Part shown: positions 26,468 to 35,847 of the stretch, one piece after another | Numbering within the stretch: position 1 is the stretch's first letter | How the letters are laid out: each line of letters begins with the position of its first letter | Origin: JACPYM01 sp031423495 | Lineage (GTDB): Bacteria; Acidobacteriota; Blastocatellia; RBC074 | Reading direction: 5' to 3' | DNA: 64,000 nt | Assembly (NCBI GenBank): GCA_031423495.1 | Contig: JANPFP010000259.1 | Span: forward strand, 62,001-126,000 | Position numbers and translations under genes: made by a program | Notes under the pieces: model-generated | What the model saw: the letters and a program-made list of their open reading frames with translations, nothing else | What the model was told of the DNA's origin: nothing | Databases searched by the model: none

Positions 26468-27868
26468 TTATGATAAATCCGGCTCGCAGGCTATTTCGCT
26501 CGCCCAGGATTTATACAAATTGCTGATTTCAGTTATTTGTCCTAAAGGGTTTACTACTGCTACAGCAACTAACATAGCTGCCGCGGTTCCCGACAAGCTG
26601 TGTGATTTCGTAAGCCATATTCCCAGCCCAATGGTAAGCAATGAATTGAGGCATGCATATAGCGCCTGCTTTCCCACCCGACCTACTCCATATAACAGAA
26701 CTGAAGCGGGAGTGACCGCCGCCGCAACGATTCCGTAAACACTTAATATCAGAACCAACCCGCGCTCAGGAATCATATTCTCGCCCACCCAGGCGTCTAT
26801 AATCTTACCTGTAAATAAAATCAGTGGAATCGTAATGCCTATTACTCCTAATACCGAGGCTATCGTGGTTACCTTGAGCGTATGCTTTATCCACTGGTGA
26901 TCACCGCGCGCGTTGGCTTCGCCATACGCAGACATGAGGGGTGACGTGAACATTTGAACTATCGTCAAAGGTAAGGTTAATAACCGGTAGGCGATATTAA
27001 AGATTCCTACCTGTGCCGGGCCAAGAATATGCGCGATTATTATCGGCTGGCTTTGAAACATCCCAATTCCGGCTAACTGCGCTACCAAGTACCTAAGGCC
27101 CAAGCCGGACAATTGTGAGAATGATCGTCGAGTAACTGCTTGAGGAACTGGCATTAGCTGCGGGTACTCGTATCGAAACAAATACCAAAGGTTAATTAAG
27201 TTCACAAAAATACGGACACCAAATAAAGCGATTACTAATAATGGTAGCCCGCCCTTAATTCTGGTGACAATAATTAGAGCAGCCAGAGAAGCCAGATTGC
27301 CAGCGATGCCCCACAAGCTTCCGATATAGCCTTTTTGAAAGCTAAGATAAATCGCTTCAGTGATATTGATCGGAAACAGCAGAACAAAACAAATAAACGA
27401 AAGGCTTATCGCCCAATTTAACTCTGATGCAGGTAGCGCTCCCGCCGCATTAAATACCGTTTGCCAGGGGACGAAAGAACACAGCGCCGCATAGATCAGC
27501 AATAAAAAAAAAGCGATTCCTGACAGACTCCAGAAAGCGGTAGCGACTAATTCTCTAGCGCGCTCCCAATCTTCTTTGCCGCTGGCTTCAGATAATCCAT
27601 TGATTAAAGCATTTCCGCCCAATCCAAGGCTGCTGACTGCCAGCCAATTCAAAAGGCTGTTAATGGTCAACCAGATTCCATATCTAGTCTGCCCAAGGTA
27701 ACTAACTGTTAAAGGGACTGAAATTAAACCAGTTAGAATCGCTAATCCTTTCGAAACAGCCGATACTATTCCCGTTAGGCCTGCCCGCCATAACCGATCT
27801 TTTCCTCGGTTCCAGGCAAACGATGTGGGCAGCAAGTTGGTGAGTTGCTGCAATCGGTAAGTTATCAA
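26468..27868 (-). CDS. wzx: Wzx-like lipid-linked repeat flippase (MOP superfamily)
   Basis: A 466-residue integral membrane protein with about twelve to fourteen helices. The N-terminal pattern SVPLTVSYLGQTRYGIWL is typical of polysaccharide-biosynthesis MOP transporters (the segment where sugar flippases align). It should move undecaprenyl-linked repeat units across the inner membrane to the polymerase. The likely start is TTG overlapping the GHMP-kinase TGA (TTGA); no ATG alternative lies before the first helix. The same cluster holds an O-antigen ligase-like protein and the Wza/Wzc pair, so a Wzx/Wzy-dependent route is the natural reading. Confidence 0.83.
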   Translation of the reverse strand: MITYRLQQLTNLLPTSFAWNRGKDRLWRAGLTGIVSAVSKGLAILTGLISVPLTVSYLGQTRYGIWLTINSLLNWLAVSSLGLGGNALINGLSEASGKEDWERARELVATAFWSLSGIAFFLLLIYAALCSFVPWQTVFNAAGALPASELNWAISLSFICFVLLFPINITEAIYLSFQKGYIGSLWGIAGNLASLAALIIVTRIKGGLPLLVIALFGVRIFVNLINLWYLFRYEYPQLMPVPQAVTRRSFSQLSGLGLRYLVAQLAGIGMFQSQPIIIAHILGPAQVGIFNIAYRLLTLPLTIVQMFTSPLMSAYGEANARGDHQWIKHTLKVTTIASVLGVIGITIPLILFTGKIIDAWVGENMIPERGLVLILSVYGIVAAAVTPASVLLYGVGRVGKQALYACLNSLLTIGLGIWLTKSHSLSGTAAAMLVAVAVVNPLGQITEISNLYKSWASEIACEPDLS

Positions 27869-28878
27869 AAATCACCTTGCACACTTTGAGTCGGGCGGTA
27901 ACACATTAGATTGCTGCCACTCTGCTCAAAAGAAAACGCAACTCGCTTGAGTTCGCTAAGCGCTAATTCCACTTTGTCTCTCATAGGTGGCGGGACAAAC
28001 AACAGGAGAAAGCCTCCGCCACCGGCCCCCAGCAGTTTGCCACCTATCGCCCCGGCTTCGCGCGCGCGTTGATAGGATTGGTCAATCAGTTCAGTCGAAA
28101 TTTTACGAGATAGGCGCCGTTTGGCTTGCCATCCATTGTGCAATAGTTCTCCAAAAGCTGAAATAGGAGTGTCGTTACTCAAAACATGAAGCCCTTGAGT
28201 TACTAAACTACTTAAATAATGCAGGTCATCTGCGTTTGTCCCTTTTTTGGTGCGTTCAAGCTGTTCGTCCAGAATTTGGTGGGCATAGCGATTAATGCCG
28301 GTGTAAAAAAGCATTAAGTGATTTTGCAATTCAGCCAAGCGCGTAGCTAAAAGTGGAACGGGGTGGGAGGTAATGCTTCCGTCGGTGTCAAATTTTAAGT
28401 GTTGCAGACCGCCGAGCGCACAGGTGTACTGATCTTGTACTCCGACCCGTTCACGCAACAATTGCTGTTCAACATAAACCGCTTCTTCAGCCAGTTTCTT
28501 AGTGCTAACTAGCTCTCCTTTGTGAGCGTGCAATGCATGTAATAATCCCACAGTAAAAGATGACGATGAGCCTAAACCGGAGCGAGCCGGTAAATCGCCA
28601 ACATAATGGATTTCGAGGTTCCCCGGTAGTTTTAAGAACTCCATACAACCTCGGACCGCAGGATGCTCTATTTGTTCAGGCGCTCCGACCAGTTCCGTAC
28701 GAGAATAGCTAACTACCATTTTGTAGTCGTAGAGATTAGCGAGCGGATTGACGATTACGTAAGAGTATTTATCAATAGTGACGGCTAAGGTCTGACCGCC
28801 ATGTTGACGAAAATGCTCAGGATAATCAGTGCCTCCGCCAAGAAAGCTAATCCGCAATGGTGTCTTGGTAATAATCAA
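27865..28878 (-). CDS. hddA: GHMP-family sugar kinase, HddA-like heptose 7-phosphate kinase
   Basis: A 337-residue GHMP kinase: TPLRISFLGGGTDYPEH at the N-terminus, LPARSGLGSSSSFTVGLLHAL as the ATP loop (motif 2) and GKLLGAGGGGFLLLF as motif 3. These signatures match D-glycero-alpha-D-manno-heptose 7-phosphate kinase, first step of GDP-heptose synthesis after GmhA. The only start ahead of the conserved N-terminus is TTG without a good ribosome-binding site. It lies with an SDR and an HddC-like nucleotidyltransferase, supporting a GDP-heptose pathway. Other GHMP kinases (fucokinase type) are less likely but not excluded. Confidence 0.8.
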   Translation of the reverse strand: MIITKTPLRISFLGGGTDYPEHFRQHGGQTLAVTIDKYSYVIVNPLANLYDYKMVVSYSRTELVGAPEQIEHPAVRGCMEFLKLPGNLEIHYVGDLPARSGLGSSSSFTVGLLHALHAHKGELVSTKKLAEEAVYVEQQLLRERVGVQDQYTCALGGLQHLKFDTDGSITSHPVPLLATRLAELQNHLMLFYTGINRYAHQILDEQLERTKKGTNADDLHYLSSLVTQGLHVLSNDTPISAFGELLHNGWQAKRRLSRKISTELIDQSYQRAREAGAIGGKLLGAGGGGFLLLFVPPPMRDKVELALSELKRVAFSFEQSGSNLMCYRPTQSVQGDF

Positions 28879-28894
28879 GCTATCTATTTTTGTG

Positions 28895-29836
28895 TTAGAT
28901 ATTTTTGAAGCGTTGCCGCCCCATTAACTTATATCCTTTTACTAACTCCTGAATGCCGTCGTCTAGTGAGCGCCGAGCTTCAAACCCTGCCTCTCTCAAT
29001 CGTTGATTGGAAACTATATAGTTTCGCTTATCAGGGTCGCTGCCAATGGCGGCAAAGTGAATATAAAATTTCGGCAGGTATTTTTGGATTTTGAGCGCTA
29101 ACTCTTCCTTTGACAGGTTGGCTTCATCCAAACCCGCGTTGTATGGCCGCCCATACATTTTTTCGGCATTTTGCAGACAGTGGATGAAACAATCTGCGAC
29201 ATCCTTGATGTGGATATAGTTTCGTTTGAAGTCTTTCTCGAAAATTACGATAAAGCCATCGGTAACTGCCGCATACACAAAGTGATTCACTAACAGGTCA
29301 AGTCGCATACGAGGTGATAACCCAAACACCGTAGCCAATCGCAAGGTAATGGTATTTGGCGCTGCTAAGACTTCTTGCTCCGCTTGGACTTTCGTCAGCC
29401 CGTATAGAGAAATCGGCTCAAGAGGCGTTTCTTCGGTGCAATGTAAGTCGCCTGATTGTGTTCCATAGCCACTGTTGGTGGTGGGATAAACGACAAGCTG
29501 CTGTGGGCTGCGCATCCGCATCAACATTTGCACCGCTTCGAGATTCACCGAACGGGCAGTGAAAGGGTCAAGGTCACACGCCGGAGCTCCAACTACGGCA
29601 GCCAGGGGGACTACGACATCGGCGGATTTGAGAGATTGTCTCATCAGCGCTTCGTTTCTGGCGTCACCGTGAACAAATTCGAAATTTTTATTCGCACAAA
29701 GGTGAATTAAATTCTGCTCGCCATAAGTCAGGTTATCCAGCACAGTTACTTGATAGCCTGTGGCTAGCAAATGCTCAGTTAATATGGAGCCTAGGTAGCC
29801 AGCCCCGCCGGTAATAAGCACTCTAATTAAATTCAT
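28895..29836 (-). CDS. NAD-dependent SDR epimerase/dehydratase
   Basis: A 313-residue extended SDR: VLITGGAGYLGSILTEHLL binds NAD, YPTTNSGYG and YGLTKVQAE give the T and Y-x3-K residues, and KRNYIHIKDVADC is the typical late motif. It resembles nucleotide-sugar 4-epimerases and dehydratases. Between HddA- and HddC-like genes, a GDP-heptose derivative is a plausible substrate, inferred from position only. Start ATG overlaps the HddC-like gene's stop as ATGA. Confidence 0.82.
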   Translation of the reverse strand: MNLIRVLITGGAGYLGSILTEHLLATGYQVTVLDNLTYGEQNLIHLCANKNFEFVHGDARNEALMRQSLKSADVVVPLAAVVGAPACDLDPFTARSVNLEAVQMLMRMRSPQQLVVYPTTNSGYGTQSGDLHCTEETPLEPISLYGLTKVQAEQEVLAAPNTITLRLATVFGLSPRMRLDLLVNHFVYAAVTDGFIVIFEKDFKRNYIHIKDVADCFIHCLQNAEKMYGRPYNAGLDEANLSKEELALKIQKYLPKFYIHFAAIGSDPDKRNYIVSNQRLREAGFEARRSLDDGIQELVKGYKLMGRQRFKNI

Positions 29837-30588
29837 AAGAGACCAACGTGAAAAATCCTATTTATTTCAATAATCGGGAATTTAGCAGGCAAGGTTTTTA
29901 GCCTGTCAGGCGTTCCGAAATCCAGTAAAGCTGAATTGGTATAATTAAAGCTCAGAACTTCAGCGGTTTGAACGAGTTTTGGGAGTATATCGCGTTCCAG
30001 CGACACACCGCCGTTGTTTTCAATAAACTCTTTGACGTATTTCAGATTAAAACAATAACAACCGCAGTTGATTGCCAATTGAAGAAAATTTGATTCCGGG
30101 GTCTCAAATGCTACTTTTTCCCTGAAACCTATAACTCTATTATTCCGGTCTATCTGTATCGCTCCTACATCAGGCAAACCATGCGACGCAGTCGTGACGA
30201 TAGTGGCAACCGGATTTGTTTGGCGATGGTAACGTACCACTTGGTCGTATTGAATATCGAGTAATGTGTCGCCATTGATGCACAAAATATCATAATGCTG
30301 AGTGGAAACTTGGGTAGCAGCCAACAATGCTTTTCCGGTTCCAGTTGATTCGGTAACGATAGTAATTTTGCGTTCAGCAAAATTTGCTGCCACAAACTCT
30401 TCGATTACTTCAGACAGGTGTCCGGTGACTAGAATAAGTTCAGTGCAACCTTCCCAAAATAATTTATGAATCAGAAGTTTTAAGAACGGTATTCCATGAA
30501 TCGGCATCAGGCATTTAGGTGAACCGGAAGCCAACGTCCCAAGTCTAGACCCTTTTCCGCCCACAAGCAGGCAGGTTGTAAAAGACAT
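29833..30588 (-). CDS. hddC: Sugar-1-phosphate nucleotidyltransferase, HddC-like
   Basis: A 251-residue NTP transferase with CLLVGGKGSRLG and the K of SPKCLMPIHGIPFL at the N-terminus, and CINGDTLLD as the metal-binding aspartate region. Proteins of this size and pattern are D-glycero-alpha-D-manno-heptose 1-phosphate guanylyltransferases or related. The ATG used is three codons inside a longer TTG reading. It sits with an SDR and an HddA-like kinase (28895, 27865). GmhA and GmhB are not in the window, so the first and third steps would be supplied elsewhere. Confidence 0.78.
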   Translation of the reverse strand: MSFTTCLLVGGKGSRLGTLASGSPKCLMPIHGIPFLKLLIHKLFWEGCTELILVTGHLSEVIEEFVAANFAERKITIVTESTGTGKALLAATQVSTQHYDILCINGDTLLDIQYDQVVRYHRQTNPVATIVTTASHGLPDVGAIQIDRNNRVIGFREKVAFETPESNFLQLAINCGCYCFNLKYVKEFIENNGGVSLERDILPKLVQTAEVLSFNYTNSALLDFGTPDRLKTLPAKFPIIEINRIFHVGLL

Positions 30589-30614
30589 TTCAGGCAAAGA
30601 ATTATTTTAAGTAG

Positions 30615-33212
30615 TTAGTTGCTGGCGCGGGTACGCTTGCGTTTACCATTATGCCGTGACGAGGAATGGATTACGCCATTCGTTTTGGCGCTCGTCGCCG
30701 CATCATCAACCTTTGATTGATGTCCAATTCCTGCCGTTACTTCGTCAAAGCTGGAATTTACCATTGGTTCGCGGGAGAGGTTCGGTGTCACGGTTTCGGC
30801 ATTTTTATCCAAGCCAGAATAATAGTCTGAGTGGTAACGGGAATAATAATAATCGTCGTAACCACTCGTTCGCATATCTACATTATTGATGACCACGCCG
30901 AAGATTTTTGCGTTGACTTGTGCGAGTTCGCGGCGCGCACGTTGGACTATGTTGCGCTTACTCTTTCCGCCTTGTACGACAAAGATGACGCCTTCGACCA
31001 GGGTCGAGAGAATCAACGAATCGCTCACATTCATTAACGGCGGCGAATCAATGATGATGTGGTCGTAACGCTCTTTTAAGGCTTCTAGCGTTTCTCTCAT
31101 CCGGTTTGAGCTGATGAGTTCAGCCGGATTCGGCGGCAACGGTCCACAAGGGATGACAAACAGATTCTCAACCATCGTGGGTTGAATTAGGGTCTCGACA
31201 TCAACGCCGCGTGACAAACAGGTTGAAAGACCTTGATGAGTCGTGAGGTCGAAAACCTTATGAACCGAAGGGCGGCGCAGGTCTGAATCAATCACCAGCA
31301 CCGAAGCGCCCAATTGGGCCAGCGAAATGGCGGTATTCACTGCCGTAGTGGTTTTGCCTTCGCTTGGCATACTGCTCGTCACCAGAATCGTTTTCGGCGG
31401 ATTACCGGCTGCTGAGAGCAACACCGAAGCGCGCAATCCTCGATAAGCCTCGGCAAATGAACTGTTGCTGTTAGTGAGCAATTCGAATTGCGGGCCTTGC
31501 CGCGCGGCGGTTTCGCGCGTGAGAACCAACGCCTTAGAACTGCTGGTGTTGCGGCCTGCCGAGAGTGAATTTATTTTGCGCGTCGCTAACGCAGGAATGA
31601 CGGCCAGCGTCGGCAAGGCGGTGCAGCGCTCTACGTCCTCTATGGTTTTTACTGTGTTATCGAGAAATTCGATCAGCAGCGCCAAGCCTACGCCGAGGCT
31701 TAAGCTGAAAAGCAAACCGATCAAAATCACTCGCAAACGGTTGGGGCTAACTGGCATGACAGGTACCGTCGCGGGATCAATCATCTGCATATTCGAATGC
31801 TGTTCTGCGACTTGAATGTTGGCTTGATTGGTCTTTTGCAGGAAGTCGGTATAAAGCGTTTTAGCGGTATCTACTTCCTGTTTGAGAATGCCGAATTGCA
31901 CCACGGAATTGTTTTGTTGAGCGGCTTCTGATTTCGCTTGTTCGAGCATGGCTTTGAGCGAGGTTTCGTCGCGTTGGGAGCGTTCAAAATCGGCTTTTAG
32001 TTTATCTGACAGACTGACGCGACCTTCTTCGATTTGTTTTTGAATGGCTGCCATCTGTTTGTTGACATCCAGCGTACGCGGGTTTTCAGGGCCGAACTTG
32101 CCAGCATATTGCGCGGCGGTGGTGGCGAGTTCGCCGAGTTTATTTTGCAACGCGCTAGTTTTGGCATCGGCGAAAGCCTCGGGCAGTTGAGCCACGCGGC
32201 CTTGTTGGGCTTCTTCGTAAAGCGATTGTTTGAGAATTCGTTCGGTTTCGGCGCGAGTTACCTGTTCGTGCATTTTGGCGAGCTTGCCAGTGATCAGGCT
32301 CTCTTTGCCGTCAGTCGAAAGCATGTTCCGCTTGTTGGCGTAATCAGTCAGCCGCTGTTCGGACTCTTGAACTTTAGCCTGCAATTCGCGCGTACGATCT
32401 TTGAGCCAGTTTGAGGTCGTCGCGTATTTCTGGGTGCGATTCAGAAAGCTGCGCTCCATGAATACCTGAGCGATGGTGTTGACGATTGAGGCAGCCAGCG
32501 CCGGATTAGTATGCTGAAAAGAAATTGACAGCATATTCGTTTCTTCGATCGGAGCAGCCGAGAGATTCGCCGCCAATAAGTTGACGTAAGGGGCCAGCTG
32601 CGCGCTTTCGTCGGAAGAACGCGACAGCCGGGTTTCTATCGGAGGAATTGTGACAGATTCAGCGGCTGTGATTGCGGGAGTAGGCGTGCGCGTGCCAAAG
32701 CGCGTCACGATGGTGTTGATTGCTTCCCAGACTGACTTGCGACGATTGACTTCCATGAAGCTCGGATTTTGATCGAGCTTCATAATGGCGACGACGTCTT
32801 CGAGCAGCGGACGGCTCTGCAATTGCTTCACCTTCGTTCGCATCGCCATCATTACGTAATAGCCGGGATCGCCGTCCTCGCTTTCGATTACTACGTCACC
32901 AGAACGGAAGAGCGTACGATTTTCTTTTTCGATTTCGATGGTGGTGCTGGCCTGATAAAGCGATTGAGTGCGGAAGATTTCGACAGTAACGATGAAGCTG
33001 ATAATCAGTACGATAAAAAGAATGAGCCATTTATGCTTACGGATTCTGCGCCACATCTCTGCGAGTTGTAGCTGTATACCGCTGAGTGAAGGCTCACCCA
33101 TGCCATAACCATAAGCGTCAGGGTATGCCCCCATCGGCGAATGTTCGCTGGCGGCAATGGCTGCGTCGGAATAGGGGTCATGACGCACCAACTTGTTTTT
33201 TTCTTCAGCCAT
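30615..33212 (-). CDS. wzc: Wzc-type polysaccharide co-polymerase with BY-kinase domain
   Basis: An 865-residue inner-membrane protein. Residues about 30-130 hold the Wzz domain with a first transmembrane helix (LILFIVLIISFIVTV). A long periplasmic coiled-coil region follows, with a second helix (VILIGLLFSLSLGVGLAL) before the cytoplasmic tyrosine kinase. The kinase has Walker A SMPSEGKTTTAV, Walker A' VLVIDSDLRRP and Walker B IIIDSPPL. A tyrosine cluster (YDDYYYSRYHSDYY) near the C-terminus is the expected autophosphorylation site. It controls chain length and export with the Wza-like protein encoded upstream. After the Tyr cluster the tail extends about 60 further residues, rich in K/R/S. 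ATG two codons inside a TTG reading is preferred. Confidence 0.9.
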   Translation of the reverse strand: MAEEKNKLVRHDPYSDAAIAASEHSPMGAYPDAYGYGMGEPSLSGIQLQLAEMWRRIRKHKWLILFIVLIISFIVTVEIFRTQSLYQASTTIEIEKENRTLFRSGDVVIESEDGDPGYYVMMAMRTKVKQLQSRPLLEDVVAIMKLDQNPSFMEVNRRKSVWEAINTIVTRFGTRTPTPAITAAESVTIPPIETRLSRSSDESAQLAPYVNLLAANLSAAPIEETNMLSISFQHTNPALAASIVNTIAQVFMERSFLNRTQKYATTSNWLKDRTRELQAKVQESEQRLTDYANKRNMLSTDGKESLITGKLAKMHEQVTRAETERILKQSLYEEAQQGRVAQLPEAFADAKTSALQNKLGELATTAAQYAGKFGPENPRTLDVNKQMAAIQKQIEEGRVSLSDKLKADFERSQRDETSLKAMLEQAKSEAAQQNNSVVQFGILKQEVDTAKTLYTDFLQKTNQANIQVAEQHSNMQMIDPATVPVMPVSPNRLRVILIGLLFSLSLGVGLALLIEFLDNTVKTIEDVERCTALPTLAVIPALATRKINSLSAGRNTSSSKALVLTRETAARQGPQFELLTNSNSSFAEAYRGLRASVLLSAAGNPPKTILVTSSMPSEGKTTTAVNTAISLAQLGASVLVIDSDLRRPSVHKVFDLTTHQGLSTCLSRGVDVETLIQPTMVENLFVIPCGPLPPNPAELISSNRMRETLEALKERYDHIIIDSPPLMNVSDSLILSTLVEGVIFVVQGGKSKRNIVQRARRELAQVNAKIFGVVINNVDMRTSGYDDYYYSRYHSDYYSGLDKNAETVTPNLSREPMVNSSFDEVTAGIGHQSKVDDAATSAKTNGVIHSSSRHNGKRKRTRASN

Positions 33213-33268
33213 TTTCAAGCTCCAAACCGCGTGAGGCGGCCTTTAGGGGATGTATCAGTTCGGGGCGT

Positions 33269-34393
33269 TTAATAGGGAATCGGCATACGTGCTGCGCTTA
33301 CGCCGAAGGCGCTAAGCACAGGGTAGGCAATTGATTTCATGCGGCTGTTGGGGACGATGATTACGTCATTGGCAAGAATCGTTTGATCTTCGGCCTTACC
33401 ACTCATTACCGCACCAATATCTATCGCAATTTCCATTCGTTTGCCGGTTTCTGGATGCTCGCGGAAGATGATGCCGCGTCCGGCTGCCGCTTTGAAAGTC
33501 GTACCTTGTGCCAACGAAATCGCTTGCCGCACCGTAGTTCCTTCTTTCAGCGGATATGAACCTGGTGTTTTAACTTCGCCTGCGACAAAGAAAACTTCGG
33601 TTTGCGGAATGTTCACGATATCGCCTGCTTCGACTTGCATGTTTTGGTCGAAATGACCTTTGAGCAATCCGTTGATATTCACCTTATGCATAACGTATTG
33701 CGGAGCCGGTGCATCTTCTTCAGCCTCTGTTACTTTTTGGTTGTCTTGTTCAGCGGGCGGTTCAGTTGAGGCTTTAAGATTTTTTTCTGCCAGCGTGTTT
33801 TCTGCCGGTTCAGCCTTTGCCGCTGTTTTGTCATTTGCTTTGAGCTTGCGAATGACAAACGCCGTCGAACTGTGGTCGGGCATCAAGCCGCCGGCGACGG
33901 TCAGCAATTCGATTAACGAAGGCCGCCCTTCGATTTGATAAACGCCGGGGCTGCGCACCGAGCCGTGAATGAAATAAGAGCGGCTGTTGAATTGCCGCAC
34001 GTTGACCGTGACCTGCGGGTCGAACAGATATTTATCGCGCAACCCATCGGTGATGAATTTGGCTAACTGTTCGATGGTTTTGCCTTTCGCGTTAATGCGT
34101 CCCAGATAAGGCATCAGAAACGTTCCGCCTGCCGTGACGCGACGATTACCTGAGAGTTCAGGTGCGTCTTCGATCTGTATGTCAAGCACGTCGTTTGAGC
34201 CGATGCGGTAATCTTCATCGGGCGTCACCAGAATGGAGTTAGAACGATTGTCGTCACCTCCATTGGTGCGCGACGTTCTTCCGTTTTCATCGCGTTTAGA
34301 GCTGCCTCCTTCGGGTTTGTTTTGGGCAAACGCGAAGCAACACAGCCACAGGATGATGAGCGCGAGGAAATGCGTCTTCATTGCTTTATTCAT
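33269..34393 (-). CDS. wza: Wza-type polysaccharide export protein
   Basis: A 374-residue secreted protein: signal peptide of about 23 residues ending AFA, then a Poly_export domain (YRIGSNDVLDIQI, then FLMPYLGRINAKGKT, then FDPQVTVNVRQFNSR) and SLBB-type repeats (YFIHGSVRSPGVY and FFVAGEVKTPGSYPL). A Lys/Glu-rich insert separates the two SLBB repeats. No lipobox cysteine is evident at the cleavage site although two cysteines sit inside the signal. It should form the outer-membrane conduit for the polymer. Start ATG overlaps the ligase/polymerase stop as ATGA. Confidence 0.88.
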   Translation of the reverse strand: MNKAMKTHFLALIILWLCCFAFAQNKPEGGSSKRDENGRTSRTNGGDDNRSNSILVTPDEDYRIGSNDVLDIQIEDAPELSGNRRVTAGGTFLMPYLGRINAKGKTIEQLAKFITDGLRDKYLFDPQVTVNVRQFNSRSYFIHGSVRSPGVYQIEGRPSLIELLTVAGGLMPDHSSTAFVIRKLKANDKTAAKAEPAENTLAEKNLKASTEPPAEQDNQKVTEAEEDAPAPQYVMHKVNINGLLKGHFDQNMQVEAGDIVNIPQTEVFFVAGEVKTPGSYPLKEGTTVRQAISLAQGTTFKAAAGRGIIFREHPETGKRMEIAIDIGAVMSGKAEDQTILANDVIIVPNSRMKSIAYPVLSAFGVSAARMPIPY

Positions 34394-35847
34394 GATGTAG
34401 TACCTTTCATCGAACGGGTTGCGCCAACTAAAACTTGGCGCACCGGTTCAGGGAATGCAACGGTTTCAGGTATCGCTTGCGGTAAGACCGCGCCGAGTTC
34501 TGAACTGACGGCAGCCAATGTCAAAAAAAGCAGCGCGTGCGCAGGCAGATGCAGATGAAAATCGAAAAAGCTATGCACCAGCATTCCGACGATGGCGGTG
34601 CTGCAACCAAGCGCCAGCCCCGCGCGTAAAGGATCGCGCGATTGCATGCCCCGTTTCAATTGTCTGTACAGCAAAACGAAAAACCACAACACCAGTAAGC
34701 TGCCGATCAGTCCGCCATCCGCCAACACTTGTAAGTAATCGTTATGCGCTGCATTGACGGTGAGCGAACCATCGCTGCGACTATATTGCGGAACGGCTGT
34801 CTCATAAGCTCCCAGCCCGACGCCCACCAGCGGATTAGCTTGGATCAGCCTCAATGTATCGCGCCAAATCCACCCGCGCGTCGCATAAAAATTCGCGCCC
34901 TGTGATTGCAGCCCGCCTTGACTGACAAAACGATTAAGCATGGGTTCAGCGCCGATCCACCACAGTCCGGCAAGCAACACTAGGCATAACGCTGCGATAG
35001 CACCGAGGCGTGAAAGCACTGCCTGCATAAAAGTGCGCAAACCAAAAGTGCCTTCTTCTTCGTCATTACTCGTATGATTGCGATGGCCTGACGCGGTGCG
35101 ACGAGAGAAACATCTTGTGAGGTATGCGCCTGCTACGCTTAGGTAAATCAATTCGACGATGAGGCCGAGTGCGCCGCCCCGCGAAAGCGAAAAGATTACG
35201 GCCACAATCATCAACGCCGCCGCTCCGCCATAAATTAACCGCGCCGCACCGCTGATTTCGCGTGTGATGAGCAAGGCCAGCGGTAAAGGTAGCAACATTT
35301 CGATATAACCTGCGAAATGAGCGTGATGAACGAAGGGGCCGAAAGGCGCAGTGATGTCTTCGGCGATGGCAGGCCGCAACCAGAAAAATTTTCCGTCCCA
35401 GCCGAAATGTTGAACCAGTGCAAACAGCGACAGCAATGCGCCAAAGCAGACGGCGAACCGTTGCCACATTTCAAGTATCTCGCGTTGAGCTATCAAATGA
35501 GTCGCAGTGATGAAGCACACGAATAATAGAAAAAGTTGCAACACCGTGGCACGCGTCGCTTCGACATCGAACGAGAGGCTTTGCCTTTGTCCAGCGGCGT
35601 CTGTCCAAGCGAAGCTTTGTAAAAGCCCCAGCAAAAGAATTGCCAGCAAAGGCCAAAGCGTTGTAGGGATGGGCAAAGACAAACGACCATCACTAGCGGC
35701 TTTGACGCCCGTCAGGAACAACAACAGCACGCACATCCATTCAAAGATCGCTACCGACCACGGCTCAACTGCGCCGTGTACCAGCGCGGTGAAGACTGTC
35801 ATCGCGAGCAGCAAAGTGAAACAGATTCGATCAATGCGTACGCTCAT
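34390..35847 (-). CDS. O-antigen ligase/Wzy-like polymerase
   Basis: A 485-residue membrane protein with about twelve helices and the Wzy_C (O-antigen ligase) core: GVGLGAYETAVPQY, then AAHNDYLQVLADGGLIG, in which H-N-D-Y-L is the conserved periplasmic-loop motif. In Wzx/Wzy clusters this protein polymerises repeat units. It shares one base with the TPR gene upstream (TAATG) and overlaps the Wza gene by four bases, so these are tightly coupled. Ligase and polymerase cannot be told apart by sequence alone. Confidence 0.85.
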   Translation of the reverse strand: MSVRIDRICFTLLLAMTVFTALVHGAVEPWSVAIFEWMCVLLLFLTGVKAASDGRLSLPIPTTLWPLLAILLLGLLQSFAWTDAAGQRQSLSFDVEATRATVLQLFLLFVCFITATHLIAQREILEMWQRFAVCFGALLSLFALVQHFGWDGKFFWLRPAIAEDITAPFGPFVHHAHFAGYIEMLLPLPLALLITREISGAARLIYGGAAALMIVAVIFSLSRGGALGLIVELIYLSVAGAYLTRCFSRRTASGHRNHTSNDEEEGTFGLRTFMQAVLSRLGAIAALCLVLLAGLWWIGAEPMLNRFVSQGGLQSQGANFYATRGWIWRDTLRLIQANPLVGVGLGAYETAVPQYSRSDGSLTVNAAHNDYLQVLADGGLIGSLLVLWFFVLLYRQLKRGMQSRDPLRAGLALGCSTAIVGMLVHSFFDFHLHLPAHALLFLTLAAVSSELGAVLPQAIPETVAFPEPVRQVLVGATRSMKGTTS

